Shown here: one piece after another, positions 1 through 9,634 of the stretch
Layout of the letters: every line of letters starts with the position of its first letter
How positions within the stretch are numbered: position 1 is the stretch's first letter
Origin: Ottelia alismoides
Taxonomy: Eukaryota > Streptophyta > Magnoliopsida > Alismatales > Hydrocharitaceae
Assembly: GCA_037367405.1 (NCBI GenBank)
Contig: JAZKJV010003367.1
Span: 124,001-188,000 of the forward strand
Direction: 5' to 3'
Length of the DNA: 64,000 nucleotides
Program-made: the position numbers and the translations under genes
The notes under the pieces: model-generated
What the model was told of the DNA's origin: nothing
Databases searched by the model: none
The model's input: the letters and a program-made list of their open reading frames with translations, nothing else

Positions 1-469
1 GGGGGGAACGAACTCATTTGTAAATAATAGAACTTAAGGATAGAAAATTTATAATCTTTGACAGATACCATTATAGTTAATGGGCAATTGGAAGGATGTT
101 AATATAGGGGTTATGTTTGTAGGAGTTAAGCACTACTATGGGTTCTGAGTGTAATTCGCAGTTACGCGGTAATTACGAAATTACTTAGGATCATGGGTGT
201 AAATATCCCTAAAGTTTATCTTATTTAACATGATGGAGGAAAGTGTACTAAGCTGTGATAGTTTTTCAGTTTAGCTAGAAATAGGAATAAGTGACTGGAT
301 ACGTTGCGTCGTGTTCAGCAATTTTTTTATTGTCCACATTATGAGAAAGAGTTAATCAGATCTTATTCTACAATTTTCTGGATGTTTATCCTGATTTTGG
401 TAGGTTTGTTGCCATTTGTGCATTATCTCTATGCAATTTCTAGGATAAATTATTAACCAATGAATAAAG
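1..469. other. non-coding sequence, nothing recognised
   Basis: AT-rich sequence with no credible reading frame, RNA gene or repeat end that I recognise. If the zinc-knuckle exon at 2319 belongs to a plus-strand host gene, this stretch may be intronic, but I found no upstream exon. Confidence 0.3.
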
Positions 470-913
470 AAAGTTATAATAGAACAAAGTCATGATAAAT
501 TAGTAACCATTGAATAAAGAACGTTATAATACAACAAAATAAAAGCTTATTCTAATATTAAAAAAAATATTGTAGCGACATCTTGCCGCATCTGATTCTA
601 TAGTTGCAATAAAAGTTTTGAGTTGCAATCGCTTAACCATCTTATAAAAACCGTTGCCAAAAATAAGGTAGCCAAAGAATTCTAGCAAAACTGTTTTTGC
701 TGCTATTATTAACGAAAACTTTTGTTGCACATACTGTCTAACAAATTTATTGCTAAATATGTCTTATTTTGTAGCAACAAAAATTTGTTCCAAACGAAAC
801 AATCCCACTACAACAAAATAGGTCTCTAGTAACGTTTATTTTATATCCGTCACCACATCGTCCATTATTAATAGTGGCGAATATTGTCTGTTGCTAAATG
901 ATTTTTTATACTA
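470..913. mobile_element. CACTA-like non-autonomous element remnant (tentative)
   Basis: A CACTACAACAAAATAGG string starts at 806, which is the usual form of a CACTA/En-Spm terminus. The flanks hold repeated GTTGCTA/GTTGCAA/GTAGCGAC-type motifs typical of CACTA subterminal regions, and TTTTTTATACTAGG near 904 resembles the opposite terminus. I could not pair clean terminal repeats or a 3-bp duplication, so the family call rests on motif resemblance only. Confidence 0.3.
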
Positions 914-1760
914 GGTTGATTGGAGCACCCCAAACACAACCATATCTACTAATCACATATTCTGGTAGTGTTTTATAAGTAGCAGGGGTATATTATTCAA
1001 CAACTTGAGCTTAAGCATTTTCGATTGTGGTCAAGGGCTCCAGTTGGGCTCAAGCCCAACAAGTTGTCTGGGCTAATAATCCTCGATAACTGACCGAGCT
1101 TGGTGGCTCGAGATGTTACATATGATATTAGAGCATATTCATTCTAACAGTGAAAATGGCTGCCCTAGAGATGGAACCATCCCTACCATAGAATTAGGAG
1201 GAAATGACTACCTAAGAAGTGAAGTCGCCATTGTTATTGCAAATAGGTCATGGACCATTGCGCAAAGAGGACGTGGCAAATATAAGTGGGGGTGATTGTA
1301 TCGCCCCAAACATAGTACCACATCTAGTTTCACAAAGTGTGACAATAGTTTATAAATAGTGGGGCCTACTACTAGACAACTTGAGCTTAAGCATTTTGTC
1401 CTGTGGTCAAGGGCTCCAATTGGGTCCAAGCCCAACAAGTTGTCTGTGCCAGCCCATAACGGACTTGGCCGACAATATCGGAGCAAATTCCGTCAAATAG
1501 TGAAAAGGGCTATTCAAGAGGTGGGGCCACACCTAACATAGAGTTAGGAGGAAAGGCTACCCAAGAGGTGAAGCCGCAATTGTTACGAGATGGACCATTG
1601 CGCAACGTGGACATTGCGAATACGAATGGGGGTGATTTTAGCAACCCAAACATAGTACCACATTTAGTATTCACAAAGTGTGGTAGCAAATTACTAGTAG
1701 GGATTACTACTAGAGAACTTGAGATTACGCATTTTGGCTATGTTAAAATCGTTGGCAGGA
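914..1760. repeat. tandem repeat, about 2.3 units of 340-375 bp
   Basis: Three successive copies begin near 914, 1289 and 1628. Each opens with a GGTGATT..CCCAAACA..CCACAT segment, followed by ACTTGAGCTTAAGCATTTT (1002, 1378, degenerate at 1716). The first two also share a segment ending CCCAACAAGTTGTCTG. Unit 1 is about 375 bp, unit 2 about 339 bp, and unit 3 is partial. There is no coding capacity: short open frames here differ between the copies. Confidence 0.65.
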
Positions 1761-2318
1761 AAGTCGTGGCAGAGAGTCAGAGACTAGGAGTTTCCCCAGT
1801 TTTGCTAGAAAGCCAATAATAGGAATGTATAGCAGGAGAAGTTGCACATGCCCTTGTATGTTCCGGTTTTATCTTGTTGGAATCGCTAAATATACCGTAG
1901 GCCTAACTTCGCTGATTTTGCGTGTGCAATATCTTCAGTTTGAATTCAAAGTTTCATTTTAAATATGAAAGTGCAAGAGAGGTTGAAGGCAGTTGATTTT
2001 AACATTCAAAATGGTTAGATATAGGGGGAAGAAGAGGGCACTCGACCTTTTTTTGTGTTGGGCAAATTGACTGGCGTTTAGCAGTTCACTCAACGTTCAC
2101 ATTATTGAAAGGACTTAACTCAGTGGCTTTATGCCCTTCACTCTTCTGGGATGTTTCTTGGGAATTCCGATTATATATCATTGGATCTGTAATCGTCGTT
2201 CTATGCAGTTTCTGGAAGTGACTCTACACGACCATTATCTATTACATTGCCTAGGATGTTGTGTCTCGTCTTATAATTGTTTTCTACTGTGATTATATTT
2301 GTTTTCTTCATTTTACAG
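1761..2318 (+). other. probable intron upstream of the zinc-knuckle exon
   Basis: No gene or repeat seen. The segment ends in a pyrimidine-rich run and TTTTACAG at 2311-2318, a strong plant 3' splice site in front of the zinc-knuckle reading frame. The matching donor was not identified. Confidence 0.35.
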
Positions 2319-2397
2319 GAGCTTTGGAGGGGCATGCTTCCTTTGCGGAAGATCCGGTCACCGTGCAGCTGATTGCCCCAAGAAGCGGGAATATTAG
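2319..2397 (+). CDS. terminal exon of a CCHC zinc-knuckle protein (partial)
   Basis: Starting right after a 3' splice site (AG at 2317-2318), with one base completing the previous codon, the frame encodes [14 protein letters not shown]. This is a perfect C-x2-C-x4-H-x4-C zinc knuckle. A short basic tail and a TAG stop at 2395-2397 follow. CCHC knuckles bind single-stranded nucleic acid. They occur in plant RNA-binding proteins and also in retroelement Gag, but here the splice site, the immediate stop and the absence of adjacent pol favour the last exon of a host gene. Upstream exons are not visible and may lie outside the window or have been displaced by repeats. It could be a gene fragment rather than an active locus. 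The motif is certain; the gene identity is unknown. Confidence 0.55.
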
Positions 2398-4051
2398 TTC
2401 ATTCTTCCCCAGTCCAATCGCAACCTTGTTGTCTCGACGACTTAAAACCAGTAGAAGCTTCTGTAGATGACAGATGATTCTTACACTCACACGGTTGGAT
2501 ACAGGGAACGAACCGCTCGGGCCCTTAGAAAGATATCTTTTTATATGAAATTTCCCGAGTTTAAGCTCTATGCCGAGCTTTTAGGGAGACCTGAATGGTG
2601 GTGAAGCTTTGTCATTTGGGCGGCTAAGCAATGTGGGGGACTGCCATCTTTATCATTTATGGGACGTTCAGAGGCCGATCCTTATTAAAAGGATTGCTGT
2701 ATGCTGTGCTAAATTTTGCTGATGTAACCTTATAATTTACTTCACTTATGGAACTGAAGTCAAATATCATTTTTTCTTGCAATTTTCACTCTTTTTTTAG
2801 GCGGTTGTGGTGTATATTTCTTGATGAAGGATGCTGTATAGTTTAAAAACAAGCTAGCACTATCACGCGGATATATTATTTGCTTCATTGTAGGGAAAGG
2901 TTAAACCAGTAGGGAAATCTTTAGGCAACTACAATAGGGAATCCCCACTGTCTCCCCCCCTTTCAACACCCCCAACTCCCTTCTGATTGGATTGTGGTGC
3001 AATCTCTGGTGATGATCTTTGCATGTTCTTCCACCATTTGTTTTTTTTTGCATTTTGATCAGATATAATGTTCCTTATGTGTCGGTAACTTCATTGGCTT
3101 CTTCGGCTTGTTTATCAGCATGAGTTTGTTTGTTTGTGCTTTCGTGGATGAGTTGATTGTCGGATTTTTTTGAGTTTTTGTTTTTGGAATGGAATGGATA
3201 TACTAGTAATGGAGCTCGACTTCTTTTTAGAAAATACGAGCATGATTACTGGGTAGGTTAGATGCTGGCACTCCATGTATAAATAACATGGAGATTCTCC
3301 CCCACTAAAGCATCAAGTTCTGTGCAATTTCACTTGTAAGCATTTGGCAAATTCCAAGGTATTTTGAAGATGGGGTTACTTTAGAAGTTATATACCGTCA
3401 TAATCTGTTTTCAAGTGATAATATATTTCCTTATTACGGATCCATATATTACAGAATCCATATTATATTTAAAAGTCGAAGGATGCGTAGATGTATTTAG
3501 GTTAAAAAGAAAATATTTGCATTACTACGGATGCAAATCCTTATATGTGCGCTAATTTGTTTGCGGATACGGATATGTGTGGATATAGTTATTTGTAGAT
3601 GTAGATATACGGAAATGCATCGTCAGTTTTCCCATATATTGGTTCAAACATGGATACTATTTTGATTTTTCAGGATATCCAATTTTGTTTTCTTGTAATT
3701 TTATTATTTCCTTAAATACGGGTATAAGATAAAGAAGTGTATTCTTATTGTCCAAATATGATATGGTTTTTCGAAGTTCCTCTTGACCTCATTGTTTTAT
3801 ATGCGATTCTGGATAAAGTTGGGAAACGTAGTTAATTTACGCTGGTTGGTGAACTAAGATGCACTTGCATTGCTAATGAAATAGTTTAAAAAACTTGCAG
3901 CTCCATTATTTTCTGAAAAATATTTACACACTATTGCACGAGTTACCCACCGGTGGCATTTAGAGAATGGTCATAGCATCCCTCTACAACATTCATTGTT
4001 CGTGCTTATAGTATCTTGTTTTGATGTCACAACCTTACAACACCAATCCCT
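2398..4051. other. 3' flank of the zinc-knuckle exon; no gene seen
   Basis: The first 300-400 bases could be the 3' untranslated region of the preceding exon. From 3440 to 3680 there are repeated GGATACGGATAT and GGATATCC-type words, which occur near the ends of some plant hAT-like elements, but no paired termini are recognisable. Confidence 0.3.
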
Positions 4052-4060
4052 TCCTTGTCC

Positions 4061-4147
4061 TTGCTTTTATTTCACTAGTAGGATTCGAACCCTGATCCGT
4101 TAAAGTGGGAGCCACTGCTTTTACCACCAGACCATTAGAGGGGTTCC
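4061..4147 (-). mobile_element. tRNA-derived retrosequence / minimal SINE-like insert
   Basis: Read on the minus strand, this 87-bp segment has a tRNA-like 5' half with GGTCTGGTGGTAAAAGCAG (A-box region) and a B-box-like GGGTTCGAATCC. A TGAAATAAAAGC tail follows. It is bracketed by the 9-bp direct repeats TCCTTGTCC at 4052-4060 and 4148-4156, as expected of a target-site duplication. The anticodon arm does not fold with a 7-base loop, so it is not a functional tRNA gene. A short SINE or a tRNA retrosequence both fit. Confidence 0.5.
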
Positions 4148-4320
4148 TCCTTGTCCATGCCTATTGTCCTATAGGGAAAGTTCATGCTCTTTACGCTCAA
4201 CACCGATCCACCATAATCCTCTTCATGACTCAAAACTTAAGTGGTTGCATTATTTACATCCCTCTCTTCTTGTTTTTAAATCTTTGATTGCTATCTCATT
4301 CAACATACCAATAATATGCA

Positions 4321-4376
4321 TGCATGTATATGTATGTATGTATGTCTATATATGTATGTATGTATTTATGTATGTA
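4321..4376. repeat. TATG-type microsatellite
   Basis: Imperfect tetranucleotide array of TATG/TGTA units with a few interruptions. Confidence 0.8.
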
Positions 4377-5820
4377 GGACATGTTATGCAATACGAGTTA
4401 TTGCATATCATTCTTTAATATAAAATAAAGAATAATTAATTTACATAGTAGGTTCCTTAGTACAATTAAGATTATGTACAATAGACATATTGATATCATT
4501 CAACTGTTGATCCAAAGATTGGATTATAAAGTCGGTGCATGGTTGAATAATCTGAAGAGTTAGATTGATGACTCGACCGCATTGTCAAGTGATTATCATA
4601 AAGGAATCTCCAGCCAGAGAAGAAGATGCCAATCCTTACTCCAAAGGTTGACATCCGATCCATCTCTTGATGCATATCCTTTGCATAGGAGTAGAGATTT
4701 AGAGGTGTTGTATGAGTTAAGTCAAAGAATAGACTTAGCGAAATCGAGATAGCTAAAACCTCAATATGTCGTATACGGTCATGTATAGGCACACATCCTC
4801 TGATCAGAGACAATGTAATAGTATATGTTTAAGTATGTACATTAGTTATACCATTAGGTTGATGACCTAATCAATGTCTATATATACACCGACGAGCTAG
4901 TGTGCATATGAGGGAGTATGAGTAATATGATCTCTCAAAGGGATCACACACGTTCACTACTAAACTGGAAGAAATGAGCTCCATCGTAAGATATTATGAT
5001 AAACCAAATTCCAATTCTGGTCATCTTTTATTGGAAACAAGATTCGATTTGAAAGTGTGATATATGTTTATGGAAACCATGTGCTCGATACTAACTCCTA
5101 ATGATTGAATGGGAAACTTAACGATAAAACCCTGATGGAGACAGTTCAAATAGGATCAAAACTTCCTGTTAAATCACAATCTTCCAATATGCAAGATGTA
5201 CAAGTTTCGGGAATAGTCGAGGGTGATGTGATATTAAACAATTGTATAATCATGACACTTCATTTCGAGGGAATGATGAAATAGATTTGGATTGCAGTTA
5301 CTCCACTTAGTAGACTAGTTATCCGATCTTGGTCCAAATATCGGATAGTGATCTGAATACGATTCAAATGTAATGAGAAGATCGGATATTTTTTTTTGAC
5401 TTAATCAGGCATCTCTGAGAGATCTTCTAGATCTGGATATGAGATTATATCTCACTGTCCAAGTCAATATACATGGAATATACAATCGATTTATAAATTT
5501 AAATGATCTATTTGTGAATGTCATAAATAATTGCAAATTATTTGATCATATATTTTTTGATATATAATTCTGTGAATAGAGATTTAATGTAGTAAAATTA
5601 CATTGAAGAGATTGGAGAGAGAAATTCTCTCCAATCTCATAGAGGGCGTCACCCTAGTTGCTCTCTCTCTCTTCTCATTATTCATAAAAAAGATTTATTT
5701 TAAGATTAAATTTTAGATCATGAACTAGTCAATGATTTATTAATTCGAAACTCTAATTTACTTGATGCACAAGTGAAATCTTTTAATCTGAATCATTGAT
5801 TTTTAATCTCTCCATCATCC
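4377..5820. other. non-coding, possibly the upstream part of a copia-like LTR
   Basis: No gene seen. The sequence leads without obvious interruption to the TATA box and LTR end of the copia-like element to the right, so part of it is probably that LTR's U3. The LTR start could not be fixed because the partner LTR is absent. Confidence 0.25.
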
Positions 5821-6405
5821 ATTATTCTATAAAAGAGGGGCTAATCATGGCTATTTTTATTCAATATGCAATGCAGTGGTTGAAAGAAATAACTCTTTCT
5901 CACACCACACATCTACCCTCTCTAACCGTTGTGGCTGCTACATAGGGTTTGTAGAGATTGTGATTGTTGTCGTGCTGCAGTCATGTTGCCAGATTGGTTG
6001 CTCGTGGATCTTCATCTTTTTTGATGCATCATGCTCTTGAAGAAGACATCGGATTTCATGAGATGAAATAAGGATATCCTTTTCTCAGATTGTTTCCTTG
6101 GATTGTGGGAAGCACACATCTCATCACGCTGCCATGAGCGCTCTCTCATTGGATCAAACTTGAGACATGAGGTCTCTTCTTTTAGAGGCTTTGAGATCAC
6201 AGTCACGCTTCAAAAGGTAAACCTTAAACCTTACACACGTGCGATCATGATGAAATAACATGGTAATTGTTCCCATGTCATTTGGTTTCATCGATTTTTT
6301 TTTAAATTCTGATGCACCTTCAACTAATTTGACTAGTCGACCTAGACCATATACAACTGGATTTTCATGATTCTGTGATGCACAAGGATATATGACCTTC
6401 CTTCA
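5821..6405 (+). mobile_element. 3' part of a Ty1/copia-like LTR
   Basis: The segment runs from a TATA box to a CA at 6404-6405, two bases before a tRNA-Met primer site. That is the usual arrangement of R-U5 and primer site in Ty1/copia elements. No second LTR is present in the window, so the left border is arbitrary and only the right border is supported. Confidence 0.45.
5828..5834 (+). promoter_or_regulatory. TATA box of the copia-like LTR
   Basis: TATAAAA in the context CTATAAAAGAGGGG, about 570 bp upstream of the primer site, which is a suitable position for an LTR promoter. Confidence 0.4.
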
Positions 6406-6407
6406 AG

Positions 6408-6419
6408 TGGTATTAGAGC
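6408..6419 (+). other. primer-binding site, initiator tRNA-Met type
   Basis: TGGTATTAGAGC matches the common plant Ty1/copia primer site TGGTATCAGAGC with one change. It lies two bases after the LTR end. Confidence 0.6.
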
Positions 6420-7375
6420 TATGGTCAAAGGTCTTGATTGTGATCCAAACCCTAGAGACGCAAGGCTATAGATATCGGATTGTAGGAACATTATTTTTCT
6501 CCACGCTTATGTCATTTTGAATCAATTTTGTGCATATTTGATATGGCTACTATTTTGCCGTGATATGAATGAATTTTTTTATACTATGTTTAGTATATCT
6601 GGACATGGCCTCAAAAGATTCATCAAAGGTTGGCTATGACAGGGCATTAAATCAGATACGAAAAGTTCCCGCAATGTATTTTTGCATGAATTTCAGATCT
6701 GTAACTTAGCTAATTTTATTTTGTGTTTTCTACCATGAAACATCTCAAAAACACATAATTATTTTAATCATTAAACTAGCAAACAACTCGAATATATTTT
6801 ACGTGATTCCAACTCTGTTAGCTCTAGATATGGGATATTTAGTGGGGATGGGTCATAAGATGATTAGATCATCTTATGATGTTTTTAATGTGTTTATCAT
6901 TCAAAATTAATTAAAAAAAATAGAAATTTACCCTGATTAGATGTTATTCCTATGTAACAATCATGTATAGAAGAAGCAACTTAGGAAAGAGAAGATGGAA
7001 TGCGATCTCAATACCCACACTTATTCCCAAGCTGATTGAATTATGTAAATTTTGATGTTGAAATTTATTGTAAGTAGGGGAGTATTATGACATTCTCATA
7101 CTTAAGAGATAAGGAATGTTTTATTACCGATAGAAATGTGACTTTGATTGTTAAATGACATTACAATCTTATAACTATAGAAGTGCTATATTGAAGTTCT
7201 TTAGATCCCAACCTAGAGATTGATATGTTATCCATCTTGACAAGATGATTCCAATAGATCTTGATTCATATAAGTTCTTAATGATGAATAATGAGATTAA
7301 CAAAAGATTAATATATGCTAAATATAATTAAATATTAATAATCCATATTAGTGTCAATTAATTGTAGTTAGTTCT
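6420..7375 (+). other. internal remnant of the copia-like element
   Basis: No reading frame of useful length and no recognisable gag or pol motif. It ends where element A inserted; the five bases before A are GTTCT. Confidence 0.3.
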
Positions 7376-7782
7376 TGATGAATCCATGATTCATTAATAT
7401 TTCTGTCATATTTTATCTTAAAAACCTTAAAAAATATACGTAAATATGCATTAATTATCATCTTGTATAAAAACACCATTCATGAATAAAAACGTATTTT
7501 TATGATTAAAAAGATATAAAAATATAAGAAAAATAAAATAAAGAAAAGAAAGGCATACTGTAAATATTTATATATATTGTACAAGATGACTAATAAATAT
7601 AAATATAGTTGTAAGATATATTTATATAACCTAACCCCCAAGACAAAGTCATCATGGATTGGTCGACAAATAATAAAGTAGTAGAAGATAAGGAAGAAAA
7701 TCCAAAAATAAATAACCTTGTACATCACACAATAATTGCATTTTATTTATACGTATAATATTCAACTAAATTTAATTAATTC

Positions 7783-7867
<85 letters not shown>

Positions 7868-7877
7868 TGTGTGTGTT
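7783..7877. repeat. AT/GT dinucleotide microsatellite in the 5' LTR
   Basis: About ten AT units followed by more than thirty GT units with one interruption. The corresponding place in the 3' LTR (about 17735-17750) has only ATACATAT, so the array grew after insertion. Confidence 0.9.
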
Positions 7878-8655
7878 TCACCAAACTCTTTTTCATTGTT
7901 TTATAAAATGTATGTAAAAATATAAAAATCATAAAAATCCCAATCTGTATATTTGTAAAGAAATCTAGTTTACAAACTATCATTTTCCCAACTTCCAAAC
8001 CTCATAACTTCTTCATACAAACTCTAATTTCAGTCTACTCACCTTTAAAGTTCATAAAATAATATTATCTAATCAATGAAGGTAAATTCATTAAAATCAT
8101 AAATCGTTTACAAAAAGTCAGATTTTGGACCTAATGATAGCTGGGCTTCTGGGAAATTTATTTTATTATGTACATTCTACTTATGGAATAATTTATTTTA
8201 CAATTTTTACTTATTTTTGTGATCTTATAGATTATTTATAAAATAAATTCTAAAGTTAAATCTTTATTTAATATTTTTAAATAAATCAAAACACAAAAAA
8301 TAACAAAATTGAACCGTAGAGTATATACATATTTATTAATATATGAAAATTAGTTTATTAAAATCTATAAAAATAGTAGAACTCTTATTTATTATTATAT
8401 TAATTAATAAAATATAAAAATGATAATTTATTTATTAAAATATTGAGTTAAAATTATATATTCTATTTATCGATTATACTATACATGTATTTATTAATAT
8501 TTTATTTTCTAGAAATATATATTATTTATAAATATAAAATATATCATAATTTAGATGATTTATTTTTTTATATTTTTTGTTTCTATACTTATGTAAAGTA
8601 GTTTTATTTATTATTTATTATATAATTTATCAAGTAATTAATTTTTGGAATATTA

Positions 8656-8679
8656 TGGTGTTGACACGTGTTAGCACCA
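8656..8679. promoter_or_regulatory. G-box palindrome in the element A 5' LTR
   Basis: A 24-bp near-palindrome centred on GACACGTGTT, with arms TGGTG(T) and (A)CACCA. It sits where the AT-rich U3 changes to the GC-richer block. CACGTG is the classic binding core of plant bZIP and bHLH factors. Confidence 0.55.
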
Positions 8680-9146
8680 CAACCCTCCTTTAACCTCAAG
8701 ATTCCATTCAAGATCTATTCCAACAACCCTATAGTTTTTCTTCCACCTTCATTTCTTAACCAAATAATGATCCGATCCGCCCAACTTCTTAACCTAACTA
8801 CCATGATACATGCCAACCACTCGATCCATCTTATCTATGTTCCTCTTCTCTATTTGTTCACTTGAAGATCACCATTTCTAACCAACTCCCTCATGCTTCA
8901 GATAGCCTGACAAATACTTCAACTTCTCCAATAACCAGAGCACCTAACTGGACCTCCTCCTTCTCTGCTCCGCTCCGCCACCCTCAGTGGTGACAACATC
9001 TTGGTGGTAGCCCCACATAGAAGAGGAACATCAAGGGAGTCATTCCAAGGTGGAGCTTTGCCTTGTATCGTCGCAGTCTACGACATAAAGCTTGGGCAAC
9101 ACCGACCCTCGAGCGGCGACATGAGGATGATGCATCTTCCATTCCC

Positions 9147-9152
9147 AGGTGA
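9147..9152 (+). promoter_or_regulatory. splice-donor-like site after the LTR GC-rich block
   Basis: CCCAG then GTGAAT at the point where the LTR turns AT-rich again. The 3' LTR copy (19861-19866) has TAG then GTGAAT. Equivalent sites occur in element B and in the solo LTR. Splicing itself is inferred, not shown. Confidence 0.3.
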
Positions 9153-9634
9153 ATTCCTTCATCCCAATTCTTTTCTCGATTTTAGTGTCCGATTAGGATA
9201 GTTAATCACATCTTTAGATTCGTTAATAACCCTTCTTTCAATTCCATTTAAAAGATACAACCAATTTTACTAAAATCACATTGAAATTTGATATGCAAAT
9301 CAACTTCTCGAACATGTTCTGTGCAAGAATCACAATCATCTTTCAGCCTATTCATCTCAAATCGAACCTTTAATCATCTTTTGTAGGTGGTCTTCATCAT
9401 CTAGAAGCGAGAAGCATCTTCATCGCACTCCTCCATCATTTGGTGATTGACATTTAGCAAAGCCACAATATCTTGGAATCTTGGATTCCTAGCTTACGAT
9501 GCTTACTTCATCGACACGCCTCCAATTCATCTTCCTTGAGCCTCTAACTGCATGCGAGCTTGAAGGGGTAAGTAGACCCTTTTCTGGCCCTGATGGAGTA
9601 CCACCAACAGTCATTGTTTGTCGTCAGTAGCCGT

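Larger units (their letters stand above)
7376..9634 (+). repeat. 5' LTR of element A, 3'-truncated
   Basis: It aligns along its length with the 3' LTR from 17328, including shared segments such as GTCGACAAATAATAAAGTA and the G-box region. The match stops near 9634 (equivalent to about 20367 in the 3' LTR), where the sequence passes straight into gag. Roughly 780 bp of LTR end, the primer site, the leader and the start of gag were therefore deleted. Confidence 0.75.

Noticed and set aside
4061..4147. Functional tRNA gene
   Set aside because: The T-arm is good, but the anticodon stem-loop cannot form a 7-base loop and no acceptor stem pairs.
4490..6405. A complete copia LTR pair around the tRNA-Met primer site
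   Set aside because: Only one LTR 3' end is present. I found no repeat of it elsewhere in the window, so no left border or partner can be assigned.
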